Shown here piece after piece: positions 34,166 to 42,712 of a stretch of DNA of 64,000 nucleotides (its first letter is position 1; every line of letters starts with the position of its first letter). The stretch comes from Paenibacillus xylanilyticus. GTDB lineage: Bacteria > Bacillota > Bacilli > Paenibacillales > Paenibacillaceae. The notes under the pieces were generated by a model. That model saw only the letters and a program-made list of their open reading frames with translations, was not told the DNA's origin and searched no databases. Position numbers and translations under genes: made by a program. The stretch lies in the NCBI RefSeq assembly GCF_013359935.1, contig NZ_JABMCB010000191.1, positions 1-64,000 of the forward strand, read 5' to 3'.

Positions 34166-35143
34166 TTACCACAAGCTGTTCTGGGATACTTTGCGGGAAA
34201 TGCCGTTGACGATGACCAGCAGAATCAGGTTGATAATCGAGTTGAACAATCCGACTGCCGAGGAGAAGCTGAAATTCGCTCCGATCAGACCCACCTTGTA
34301 CACATACGTGGAGATCACCTCCGAAGCGCTTGTGTTAAGCGGATTCTGCATCAGGTATATCTTTTCAAAGCCGACGCCCATAATGCTGCCCAAACTCAGA
34401 ATCAGCATGATGACGGTGACCGGGACGAGCGTTGGAAGGTCGATGTGCCAAATTTTCCGAAGCCTTGAAGCACCGTCCATCTTTGCCGCTTCGTAAAGCG
34501 ATGGATCCACGCCTGCAAGGGCCGCGATATATATGATGGATGAATACCCCATGCCCTGCCACACACCCGACCAGACATAGATCGATTTGAAGTATTCCGG
34601 AATGCCCATGAAGTTGGTCATCGGGAAGCCGAGCAGTGTAAACAGCTTGTCTACCACACCCACATGCGGGGAGAGCATCAAAATGATAATGGATACCATC
34701 ACGACCGTGGAAATAAAATGCGGAGCGTAGGTGACCATCTGCACGGTCTTCTTAAAGTAACCTGTTCGGATCTCATTCAGCGCCAGCGCAAGCAGGATCG
34801 GGATAGGGAACCCGGCGATTAAGGAGTAGAAGCTGATGCCTATCGTGTTTTTGATCAGGAGCCAGAAGTTGGGGGATTCGAAGAACGCCTCAAAGTGTTT
34901 GAATCCAACCCACGGGCTTCCCCAGATTCCTTTGACCACACTGAAATCCTTGAAGGCAATCTGTACGCCAACCATCGGGATGTACTTGAAGATCAATAAA
35001 TACAATACGGGGGGCAGCACGAGCAGATACAGCTCCCAATGCTTCTTGAGGCTTTTGATGAATGGATGCTGCCTTTTGGGCTCCACATGATTCCTTTGCT
35101 GGAGTTCCAGCTTGGCGGGTATGCTTTCCGTAGCTCGACTCAT
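34166..35143 (-). CDS. carbohydrate ABC transporter permease, LplB type
   Basis: 325 residues from the ATG at 35143 (AAGGAG eight bases ahead; a GTG nine bases upstream is too close to the box). A cytoplasmic N-terminal tail of about 35 residues precedes six membrane helices; the EAA loop is PSLYEAAKMDGASRLRKIWH (about 235-254). It is the first gene of the importer operon, with a sigma-A promoter at 35280-35309 and an inverted repeat just downstream of the expected transcription start. Confidence 0.93.
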   Translation of the reverse strand: MSRATESIPAKLELQQRNHVEPKRQHPFIKSLKKHWELYLLVLPPVLYLLIFKYIPMVGVQIAFKDFSVVKGIWGSPWVGFKHFEAFFESPNFWLLIKNTIGISFYSLIAGFPIPILLALALNEIRTGYFKKTVQMVTYAPHFISTVVMVSIIILMLSPHVGVVDKLFTLLGFPMTNFMGIPEYFKSIYVWSGVWQGMGYSSIIYIAALAGVDPSLYEAAKMDGASRLRKIWHIDLPTLVPVTVIMLILSLGSIMGVGFEKIYLMQNPLNTSASEVISTYVYKVGLIGANFSFSSAVGLFNSIINLILLVIVNGISRKVSQNSLW

Positions 35144-35235
35144 TTGCGTCACTCCTTCTACACCTCAAGTGTAATAATACATTACATTTACATCTCTTAA
35201 ACATCCTTTTTTTCGCTATATTCTACGTTCTGGCA

Positions 35236-35264
35236 TTACCTGTGTTAGTAATAGTGTCAGGTAA
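35236..35264 (-). promoter_or_regulatory. inverted-repeat operator candidate of the importer operon
   Basis: TTACCTG (35236-35242) and CAGGTAA (35258-35264) form a perfect 7-bp inverted repeat with a 15-base centre, about 10-40 bases downstream of the expected transcription start. A cre-like sequence on the minus strand, AAGAAAGCGTTACCT (35273-35259), overlaps it and matches the relaxed consensus WTGNAANCGNWNNCW except at one base. Both may carry regulator or CcpA binding; this is inference. Confidence 0.5.
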
Positions 35265-35279
35265 CGCTTTCTTATTTCG

Positions 35280-35309
35280 ATAGTACATTGAACCGTGTTT
35301 TTTTATCAA
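35280..35309 (-). promoter_or_regulatory. sigma-A promoter of the importer operon
   Basis: On the minus strand TTGATA (35309-35304) and TACTAT (35285-35280) are 18 bases apart. The 314-base space 35144-35457 holds this promoter, the operator candidates and the terminator of the upstream fucosidase gene, and no further gene. Confidence 0.65.
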
Positions 35310-35408
35310 TTCGTAATTTTCTCCCACCTCTCCATATTCTATAAACCCTTGCGGCACAAGCGTTTACGTGCCCTTATTATCAGGAATTCCACCCCCATTT
35401 GATTGAAT

Positions 35409-35444
35409 TAAAAAATCCCGGAGGCCACTATTTCTCCCCCGGAA
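35409..35444 (-). terminator. probable terminator of the GH29 gene
   Basis: On the minus strand AATTCCGG...CCGGGATT, with one mismatch, is followed by TTTTTAATTC. It lies just after the stop at 35458. Confidence 0.5.
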
Positions 35445-35457
35445 TTCACATGACGTT

Positions 35458-36870
35458 CTATTTGCCTGTTACCAATCTGAACGTATGCGTGATGGGTGTT
35501 TCTCCAGAAACAGTAGACTGTGGCAGATCCACGACAAGTCCGTTTTCTGTCTGCTGATACGAAATTACGTCGTTGGTGCCAACGAGTTCGACTCGCTCTA
35601 CCTTTTCCAAATAGGGAATGATGATTTGTGGTTGTACTGCCTCATTCTCGTTTCTGTATAAACGGAAGGCATACACCGTGTTGATATCTTCCTTCTGCGT
35701 AAAGGCCCAATCCTTCGTAAAGTACGGTCCGCATATCCGGGTTCCATAGATCCCCTCTCCGTGGGTAGCGAGCCATTCACCGAGTGTCTTGATACCTCGA
35801 ATTGCCCCTTTCGGAAGACGTCCATCGGGTTGTGGTCCTACATTCAGCGCCAAGTTACCGCCCTTGGACACGACCTCAAGTAGAATATGTGCCAGCTGTC
35901 TTCCCGATTTATACTGATCATCGAATCCGAAAGCAAAGGAATTGCCCACTGTGATACAGCTCTCCCAAGGGATGTTCATCGGATGTTCCGGGATGGTCTG
36001 CTCAGGAGTGACGATATTCTCATATGGTCCACCTACCGTGCGATCTGCTGACAGGAGCCATGGCTGTGTGGTCTGACGCGCCCGCTCCACGACTTCTCCC
36101 AGCCGAATATCCTGGCCGTGGCGACCCTCACGCACCCAACCGGCATCCAGCCACAGACACTCGATCCGTCCGTAATTCGTCAGCAGCTCCATGATCTGTT
36201 CATGCGTGAACTCCACGAATTTCTCCCACAACCACGGGTATTTATGGGGATCATACGATGGCCCGCGCCACATATGACGTCCACGTTCCATGCCCGGGGC
36301 CCAGTAATACGGGGTATGCCAGTCCGCTTTGGAGAAGTACGCTGAGATACCGAGTCCTTTGGCCCGAAAAGCATCAAATAACGCTCGACAGATGTCCGCA
36401 TACTTATGGGTATGAAAAGGCGTGTCCTTACCCGTGATCCGGTAATCCGTCGTCTTGGTGTCCCACATGCAGAAACCGTCATGGTGCTTGGTCGTGAACA
36501 GGAAATATTTGAACCCGTTATCTGCCGCCATCTGTGCCCATTCCTCAGGCTGGAAGCGAATCGGATTGAAAGTTTTGTTCAAATCAAAATACTCTCGTTT
36601 GAAGTCTTCCATGTCATCCGTCCAGTCGATGTCATCGCGCGACCAATCGCCATCCTCATCACTTAGTGCCCAGGACTCCACGAGGCCAAGCTGGGAATAA
36701 GGACCCCAGTGCATCATCAGCCCCAGCTTCTGGTCCTTGAACCACTCCAGCCGCTCTAGGAGCAGCGGATCTTCCGGCTTGACCCATTCATCCTCTTTGC
36801 TAAAATTGTGTACCCCGGCTTCGACGATCTGTTCTTCCTGTTCCAGCACCACGTCTTTGGTTTCGCTCAT
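35458..36870 (-). CDS. alpha-L-fucosidase, glycoside hydrolase family 29
   Basis: 470 residues, retaining exo-alpha-L-fucosidase, cytoplasmic. Family marks are LGLMMHWGPYS, FTTKHHDGFCMWD and the nucleophile Asp242 in CLWLDAGW. ATG 36870 is chosen (AAAGGAG, nine bases ahead); longer readings run into repeat copy B and give repeat-derived residues. The general acid is not conserved by motif in GH29 and is not assigned. It is the second fucosidase in the region; this one lacks the C-terminal sugar-binding domain of 41216-42697, which suggests different fucose linkages. Confidence 0.9.
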   Translation of the reverse strand: MSETKDVVLEQEEQIVEAGVHNFSKEDEWVKPEDPLLLERLEWFKDQKLGLMMHWGPYSQLGLVESWALSDEDGDWSRDDIDWTDDMEDFKREYFDLNKTFNPIRFQPEEWAQMAADNGFKYFLFTTKHHDGFCMWDTKTTDYRITGKDTPFHTHKYADICRALFDAFRAKGLGISAYFSKADWHTPYYWAPGMERGRHMWRGPSYDPHKYPWLWEKFVEFTHEQIMELLTNYGRIECLWLDAGWVREGRHGQDIRLGEVVERARQTTQPWLLSADRTVGGPYENIVTPEQTIPEHPMNIPWESCITVGNSFAFGFDDQYKSGRQLAHILLEVVSKGGNLALNVGPQPDGRLPKGAIRGIKTLGEWLATHGEGIYGTRICGPYFTKDWAFTQKEDINTVYAFRLYRNENEAVQPQIIIPYLEKVERVELVGTNDVISYQQTENGLVVDLPQSTVSGETPITHTFRLVTGK

Positions 36871-36929
36871 CCCGTTCATCTCCTTTGGATTAAATGTCAT
36901 AAGCTGAATAAATAGCTGTACACTGGACC

Positions 36930-37066
36930 ACTGCGCGGTCAGAACCATCTTCCGATCGCTGTTATCCCCGGATTTTTTTGACTCCCTTTTTCCAAAGGGA
37001 AAATCCGGGGATAAAGGCGAGCGCTTCGCTTCTCAGATTGGTTCTGCCCTCTCCGTTATCGTGTAA
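36930..37066 (+). repeat. dispersed hairpin repeat, copy B
   Basis: The most complete copy. The centre TTATCCCCGGATTTT...AAAATCCGGGGATAA is a perfect inverted repeat, with an inner CCCTTT/AAAGGG pair; the outer arms CAGAACCATCT and AGATTGGTTCTG also pair. It fills the space between the Gfo/Idh gene and the GH29 gene. Apart from this and the partial copy at 37106-37156 the interval 36871-37233 holds nothing I can support. Confidence 0.88.
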
Positions 37067-37105
37067 CGGTTTAGTTCAACATATAAGGACATGTTAAGTC
37101 TCGTC

Positions 37106-37156
37106 ACTTCGTTCCCGTTTCTTCAGATCGGTTCTGCACTCTCGGTTTGCATAAAC
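37106..37156 (+). repeat. partial hairpin repeat (right arm only)
   Basis: CACTTCGTTCCCGTTTCTTC followed by AGATCGGTTCTGCACTCTCGG resembles the right end of copy B (cttcgcttctcagattggtt region, then ctgccctctccg). It is a decayed or truncated copy 40 bases after copy B. Confidence 0.5.
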
Positions 37157-37233
37157 GTTAGTTCGACAAGTACAGGCATGATGAACCCTGGCTACTTAGA
37201 GTGTGATCCCTTCTTCCGATCACGGAGCCACTT

Positions 37234-38292
37234 TCACAGTGAAATTTCGCGTCCCTCGCGTGCTGACTCGTAGATGGCGCAGAGCATTCTCATCACTTCG
37301 ACGCCGTCCTCTACCGGGCTAAGCGTTTCCTTACGGCCCTGCGTACTGTCGATAAAATGGTTAATTTCATTGCGGAACGAACCCATGAAATGGAATGATT
37401 TGAAATCCACCTGCGGGGTCATGTTCAAAATAGTATTGAATTTCTCGCCAATGATCGAGATTTCCGGCTCCAATTCGGCACCGCCTTTGTCACCATATAG
37501 TTTGACCGAGGTTTCATCCGCTTTGGCATGAAGCGTGAAGCTGACATCCACAAGCAGACTTGCACCATTCTCGAAACGAATCAGGGCATTTGCCATATCC
37601 TCGACGGTGTTCTGTTCAGCGTCATAGTCTGCAGCCTTGTAGAATGACAGATTCTTGATATTGGCACGATTTCCAAGGCGATTGGACACGTTGGCAGAGA
37701 CGGATTTCACCTTCGGTCTGCCCATCAGATACCAACAAATATCGATGACATGTACACCAATATCGATCAGCGGGCCGCCGCCAGAACGATTGATATCCGA
37801 GAACCAGCCGCCCGGGTTACCGAGGCGACGCAGGCTGGACGCTTTGGCGTAATAGATCTCACCCAGCTCACCCGCGTCAATAAACTTCTTCAGAATCTGC
37901 GCATTGTTGCTATAGCGGCGCACAAAACCAACCTGCAGCAGCTTGCCGCTGCGATGAACGGCCTTCTCCACTTCGAGTGCATCCTCCACCGTTTGGCAAA
38001 GCGGCTTCTCACACAGCACATTTTTACCCGCATCCAGTGCGGCAATGCTAATCTCCGCATGGGAGTCATTCCATGTGCAGATGCTGACGGAATGGATCTC
38101 GGGCAGTGCGAGCAGTTCCTTGTAGTCGGTAAATACGTGAGGTGCATCATATTGCTTCGCCACTTCTGTGGCACGTGCTTCATTCAGGTCGCATATGGCG
38201 TATATTTCAACTTCAGGATTGCTGGCATAGGCTTGCAAATGGCAATCGGATATTGATCCGGCACCGATGACGGCGACTTTCAATTTGGACAT
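37234..38292 (-). CDS. Gfo/Idh/MocA-family sugar oxidoreductase
   Basis: 352 residues. The N-terminal Rossmann fold (VIGAGSISDCHLQAY, residues 8-22) binds NAD(P), the EKP motif (CEKPLCQT, about 93-100) carries the usual Lys, and the C-terminal domain has GGGPLIDIGVHVIDICWYLM with the likely catalytic Asp and His. Members oxidise sugars, cyclitols or glycosides at C2 or C3. It lies downstream of a sugar isomerase-type gene (38507-39373) and is flanked on both sides by hairpin repeats. A combined isomerase and oxidoreductase pathway is plausible. Exact substrate unknown. Confidence 0.88.
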   Translation of the reverse strand: MSKLKVAVIGAGSISDCHLQAYASNPEVEIYAICDLNEARATEVAKQYDAPHVFTDYKELLALPEIHSVSICTWNDSHAEISIAALDAGKNVLCEKPLCQTVEDALEVEKAVHRSGKLLQVGFVRRYSNNAQILKKFIDAGELGEIYYAKASSLRRLGNPGGWFSDINRSGGGPLIDIGVHVIDICWYLMGRPKVKSVSANVSNRLGNRANIKNLSFYKAADYDAEQNTVEDMANALIRFENGASLLVDVSFTLHAKADETSVKLYGDKGGAELEPEISIIGEKFNTILNMTPQVDFKSFHFMGSFRNEINHFIDSTQGRKETLSPVEDGVEVMRMLCAIYESAREGREISL

Positions 38293-38344
38293 TGTGCTGA
38301 TCCCTCCATAAATAAATGATTATTGACACGCTACCACTACGCTG

Positions 38345-38473
38345 GCAGAACAACCTTCCGATCGCTGTTATCCCCGGATTCCTCAATCCACTTTCTTAAA
38401 GGTGGGAATCCTGGGATAAAGGCGAACGCTTCGCTTCTTCAGGTTTTTTCCGCCCTCTCCGTTGCTCTGTGTA
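38345..38473 (+). repeat. dispersed hairpin repeat, copy C
   Basis: It reads GGCAGAACAACCTTCCGATC ... TATCCCCGGATTCC ... GGAATCCTGGGATAA ... GCGAACGCTTCGCTTCTTC ... GCCCTCTCCGTTGC. It lies between the isomerase gene 38507-39373 and the Gfo/Idh gene. Confidence 0.85.
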
Positions 38474-38506
38474 ATTCATACTTTCATTTAAAACAAGTAC
38501 TCAGCA

Positions 38507-39373
38507 CTATGCCTCTTCCCATAGGCGGCGGACGTTATCCATTGCAATACGCGAGGCGGTTTTGCAATTTTCCATGCCTTCAAATTCAACGGAGATATAT
38601 CCGTCATACCCGGATTGTTTCAGCACACGGAACACCTCAGGCATGTCGATATCACCATGGCCCACAATCGCACCGCGCAGGTAATTGCCGTGCGAGGTTT
38701 GGAACCAGCCTTCGCCGGGATTGCGGTAGGAAGATCTCCAGTAGAAATCCTTGGCATGCACGATTGACGCGTAGGGGATGTTATTTTTCACCGCACTTAC
38801 CGGATCTTCATCCACACAGAGGAAGTTGCCGACATCCAGCGTGGTTTTGAAGTTTTCCCGTGCCGTTTCATGCAGCAAACGTTGAATTCGCTCGCTGGAC
38901 TGCACATAGTACCCATGGTTCTCCACACTCGTTGTGATTCCAAAGCCTGCAGCATAATCGGCAATCCGCTGACAGGCCTTCACCAGAACCGGCAGATCCG
39001 TTTCAAACTGTGCTAAGGTCCCTTCTTCTGCAGGGCGGAACGCCACATCATGACGCATCAGCTTAACTCCTAACGCAGCAGCCACATCCACATGTCGCAT
39101 CACATTCTGAATCTCTTGTTCCAGCGCTTCGGCGTTTTCCTGAACAGCAAAGTTTGCGCCGATGGCGTAATTGGAAATGTCGATTCCGACTTCTTCTGCC
39201 GTATTTTTAATTTCATCAATCAACTCCGGATTGTCGACCAGACTGAATCCCATCGGTACTATCTCCACATGTTCCCCGCCCTGATCGGCAATAAATCGAA
39301 TGGCATCCGGCACGGTCAGCTCTTTGCGATCCAGTGCTTGTTGCAGACTGTAGGTGCTGAGTCCAACTTTCAT
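38507..39373 (-). CDS. sugar phosphate isomerase/epimerase-family TIM barrel, paralogue
   Basis: 288 residues with the same metal-site pattern as 21663-22535: Glu in SVENHGY, Asp in TLDVGNF, His in IVHAKDF and Glu in SVEFEGMEN. The two share long stretches (MKVGLSTYSL, GNxLRGAIVGHGDI), so they came from one duplication. It lies between the GH35 gene and the Gfo/Idh gene. The 104 bases upstream (39374-39477) hold no gene. Function beyond sugar isomerase-type chemistry is not assigned. Confidence 0.85.
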   Translation of the reverse strand: MKVGLSTYSLQQALDRKELTVPDAIRFIADQGGEHVEIVPMGFSLVDNPELIDEIKNTAEEVGIDISNYAIGANFAVQENAEALEQEIQNVMRHVDVAAALGVKLMRHDVAFRPAEEGTLAQFETDLPVLVKACQRIADYAAGFGITTSVENHGYYVQSSERIQRLLHETARENFKTTLDVGNFLCVDEDPVSAVKNNIPYASIVHAKDFYWRSSYRNPGEGWFQTSHGNYLRGAIVGHGDIDMPEVFRVLKQSGYDGYISVEFEGMENCKTASRIAMDNVRRLWEEA

Positions 39374-39477
39374 TTTTCCTCATCCTCTCCTGTAGTCGAT
39401 GTCCATACCCAACGTATACCTTTTTCCTGCAGACACGACAATTCTCAATAATCGTTTGCTATACTATTTTCCTTTTC

Positions 39478-41235
39478 CTAGCCCAAATCCGGTGTATCCA
39501 CAAATGTTACTGCCTGATCGGTCGTCTTATGAAGCTCGAATAAAATAATTTCATTTTCACCTTGGCGAAGGAGCGGTGCGGGTACATACAACGTTTTTTG
39601 CGGTCCTTTATCCCAGTAGCGCCCCAGATTGAACCCGTTTACATAAACAACGCCCTTGGTCCAGCTGTCCAGTCGCAGAAAGGTATCCTGCGTTTCATCG
39701 ACTCGAAAGCTCCCCCGATAAAAGGCTGGCCCCTGTGCTTCAGAAGTTGCGCTGCTGAATTGCAGGCCTGACAGATCCGTCAGCGGCAGACAATGAATCG
39801 TCCAATCGAACAAAAATTGAAAGCCATGCCGCACCCCCTCCGTAATCCCCTTCGGATCCCTCAGGTACGGCCCATAATTGATTCGCCCCATATTTTCCAC
39901 AAGGATCATTATTTCCGCACCCTCTGCAGGCACTTCGAATGATACCGACAATGCTGTATTTCCGCGTTCCAGCACGCCCTGAAATTGCCCATCAACAAAC
40001 ACCAGTGCACGGTCACGCACCTCCTGAACCACCAGCTCCTGTCGCTCCCTCGGGCCGGATATCCGGGTTTGATAACAAATAAAGCCATAATCCTGACCGA
40101 ACTTCTCCATCGGTTCCGGATTGGTCCGTTGAACCGGAACGGATAACCGGCCCAACTGTCTCAGCAGTCCGGCCTGTTCCGTCAACTCCACTCGCCCATA
40201 GGCGATGGTGCCCTTCGGTTCAGGCAGTACAAGCTCTCCCATACTACTGTCGCTATACCGAGCAATGAGCTCACGCACGGCATGGAATTTTGCTGTCGGC
40301 TCCCCAGACTCACTGAGCAGCGAGTCGTAGTCGTAACTTGTAATCGTAGGTTCATATTGATCCTTTTGCTGACAGTTCGCCCCGTTATAAAATCCGAAGT
40401 TCGTTCCGCCATGAAACATATAAAAGTTGACCGAAGCTCCTTCTCGAAGCATCTCTTCAAACACACTAGCTGCATCTGCAGCTTCCCTGGTATGATGCGA
40501 CTCTCCCCAGTGGTCGAACCAGCCGTTCCAGTATTCCATGCACATCAAAGGTTCATCTGGCTGATATTCACGCAGCTTGGCGAAGGCACCCTTTGTCCCT
40601 GATCCAAAATTGACTGTAGCCAGATGCCCCGGTACCGATCCGGCCTGCAGCATAGGGTCTGTCGGTCCGTCGGAGGTGAACAGCAGCACATCCATGCCGC
40701 GTCGCATCATGCCATCACGCAAATATTTCAAATAATTAGCATCGTTTCCGAAGCTGCCGTACTCGTTTTCAATCTGCATCGCAATAATTGGCCCGCCATT
40801 GGTGCTAAGGAGCGGTTTCAATTTGGGCAAAAGCACATCATAATAACGATCCACATTCGCCAGAAACTTCGCATCATGACATCGGAGGCGAATTTCATCA
40901 TCCGCGAGCAGCCAGGAAGGCAATCCTCCGAACTCCCACTCGGCACATATGTAAGGACTCGGGCGAACAATCACGTATAGACCCACATCTCCTGCAATTT
41001 GAATAAAACGTTCCAGATCGGCCATACCCTCAAAACGATACTGCCCCGGCTGTGGTTCATGGAAATTCCACGGTACATACGTTTCCACCGTATTCAAACC
41101 ACAGGCTTTCAACTTCAGCAGTCGATCTTCCCAATATTCAGGGACCACCCTGAAGTAATGAATGGCTCCTGAATAAATTTGAATGGGCTCGTTATCATAA
41201 ATGAATTGTGACCCTCTATACGTCAGAACCGCCAT
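39478..41235 (-). CDS. beta-galactosidase, glycoside hydrolase family 35
   Basis: 585 residues, retaining exo-beta-galactosidase, no signal peptide. The barrel (about 1-325) has NTVETYVPWNFHEPQPG, the general acid Glu156 in QIENEYGSFG and the nucleophile Glu234 in MCMEYWNGWFDHWG. Two beta-sandwich domains (about 390-575) follow. Bacterial GH35 enzymes of this length often prefer beta-1,3-linked galactose. The start overlaps the end of the GH29 gene by 20 bases with GGGAGG ahead, so cutC, GH29 and GH35 form one operon. Confidence 0.92.
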   Translation of the reverse strand: MAVLTYRGSQFIYDNEPIQIYSGAIHYFRVVPEYWEDRLLKLKACGLNTVETYVPWNFHEPQPGQYRFEGMADLERFIQIAGDVGLYVIVRPSPYICAEWEFGGLPSWLLADDEIRLRCHDAKFLANVDRYYDVLLPKLKPLLSTNGGPIIAMQIENEYGSFGNDANYLKYLRDGMMRRGMDVLLFTSDGPTDPMLQAGSVPGHLATVNFGSGTKGAFAKLREYQPDEPLMCMEYWNGWFDHWGESHHTREAADAASVFEEMLREGASVNFYMFHGGTNFGFYNGANCQQKDQYEPTITSYDYDSLLSESGEPTAKFHAVRELIARYSDSSMGELVLPEPKGTIAYGRVELTEQAGLLRQLGRLSVPVQRTNPEPMEKFGQDYGFICYQTRISGPRERQELVVQEVRDRALVFVDGQFQGVLERGNTALSVSFEVPAEGAEIMILVENMGRINYGPYLRDPKGITEGVRHGFQFLFDWTIHCLPLTDLSGLQFSSATSEAQGPAFYRGSFRVDETQDTFLRLDSWTKGVVYVNGFNLGRYWDKGPQKTLYVPAPLLRQGENEIILFELHKTTDQAVTFVDTPDLG

Positions 41236-42697
41236 ATTGCGTCCCTCCCCGCTCGCTCAGATATATGCCGAGTCCAGACAACGTAGGATACCATCGTGAT
41301 TCATGAATGGTCAGCCGAATTTTTCTTGATGTGACCTTCGCAAAACAACAGATTCTCTTATATCCCACTACCGTTCCCGTGTAGACCTTATTCCAGGCGC
41401 CATCGTCGCTACAAACTTCCAGTGCAAAACGCTCAATCCGTTGGCCTGTCTGGATATGCTCCATCAGCACCACCCGGTCGAACGTCTTTTCCGCCTGTAA
41501 ATCAATCTCAATCCACGCCTGTTCTGTTCCTTCATGTGGACACCAGTAGGTATCTCGTTGTTCGGTCAGCATTTCCGATACTGCATGTTGTTCGTCCATC
41601 GTCTCTGATGCTTCAGCCAACGCCTGCAACGCCAGGTTATCCTCAAATGTGGTGCGCAGGACATCTCCCAACTCCTGCAGCCGTTTCACATCATGTTCGT
41701 GAATGAGACCACGCGTGTCTGGCGGCAGGTTGAGCAGAAAGCTGGCATTTCCCCCCACTGCGCCGTAATAGATGGTGAGCAGCTCTTCCAGCGTTTTGAC
41801 TTGCTTATCTTCACTCGCATGATAGAACCATCCCGGACGGATTGATGTATTGACCTCGGCAGGATACCAGATCAACGGGTCGTCTTGGTCACGAATGACC
41901 TCTCTGCTTCCCAAATCACTGTCCTGCGTATTGATCCTTCGGGCAAATTCTCCATCATCCACCTGCTGAGATTGCTCCTGGATCTTCTCATTATCCTGCA
42001 TATGTACCGGCACAACACTCCATTCCGAGTCTCGCGTATGCCCCGCCTCATTACCACACCAGCGGACATCGGGGCCACATACCGAAATCACAGCTTCCGG
42101 CTGGAGCTCACGAATGAGAGCATAGTAAGCTTCCCAGTCATAGACCTGCCTTTTGCCATTCGGACCTTCGCCGCATGCCCCGTCAAACCATACACAGAAG
42201 ATGTCGCCATAATTCGTGAGCAGCTCTCGGAGCTGATGGAGGAAAAATTCGTTATACCTCTCCGAATCCCCATAGGACACTTCATGGCGATCCCAAGGAG
42301 ACAGATATATTCCGAACTTCAAGCCGCTCTCACGGCAGGCTTCGGCAACTTCTTTTACCAGATCACCTGTGCCATTTCTCCACGGGCTGGCTGCGACGGT
42401 ATGCTTCGTGGCCTTGCTTGGCCATAAACAAAACCCGTCATGATGCTTGCAAGTTAAGATTAGTCCTTTCATTCCAGCGGATTTGCATGCCTGCACCCAT
42501 TGCTCCGCGCTCAGCTCCGAAGGATTGAAGATGGCCGGATCTTCTTCGCCGGTCCCCCACTCACGATCCGTGAATGTATTCACCGTAAAATGAATAAATG
42601 CATAAAACTCCATCTCCTGCCACTTCAGCTGGCGCTCGGATGGCGTGACCTGCGCTGCGGACTTGATCCAATCAGCTGTTTGCAGTCCATGATTCAT
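41216..42697 (-). CDS. alpha-L-fucosidase, glycoside hydrolase family 29, with C-terminal F5/8-type domain
   Basis: 493 residues. The catalytic part (1-345) has FIHFTVNTFTDREWG, TCKHHDGFCLWPS and the nucleophile Asp172 in IFCVWFDGACGEG. The C-terminal 110 residues (about 380-490; WIEIDLQAEKTFDRVVLMEH and a final TLSGLGIYL) look like a discoidin/CBM32-type domain. This architecture is usual in the GH29 branch active on alpha-1,3/1,4-linked fucose of Lewis-type structures (GH29-B); substrate is inferred from architecture. GGGAGTG precedes the ATG; cutC ends 15 bases upstream. Confidence 0.9.
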   Translation of the reverse strand: MNHGLQTADWIKSAAQVTPSERQLKWQEMEFYAFIHFTVNTFTDREWGTGEEDPAIFNPSELSAEQWVQACKSAGMKGLILTCKHHDGFCLWPSKATKHTVAASPWRNGTGDLVKEVAEACRESGLKFGIYLSPWDRHEVSYGDSERYNEFFLHQLRELLTNYGDIFCVWFDGACGEGPNGKRQVYDWEAYYALIRELQPEAVISVCGPDVRWCGNEAGHTRDSEWSVVPVHMQDNEKIQEQSQQVDDGEFARRINTQDSDLGSREVIRDQDDPLIWYPAEVNTSIRPGWFYHASEDKQVKTLEELLTIYYGAVGGNASFLLNLPPDTRGLIHEHDVKRLQELGDVLRTTFEDNLALQALAEASETMDEQHAVSEMLTEQRDTYWCPHEGTEQAWIEIDLQAEKTFDRVVLMEHIQTGQRIERFALEVCSDDGAWNKVYTGTVVGYKRICCFAKVTSRKIRLTIHESRWYPTLSGLGIYLSERGGTQYGGSDV

Positions 42698-42712
42698 GGC
42701 GTAACACTCCCG

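Noticed and set aside
36871-36948. Longer N-terminus for the GH29 gene 35458-36870
   Set aside because: The extra 26 residues are read from repeat copy B and the spacer; the ATG at 36870 has the ribosome binding site.
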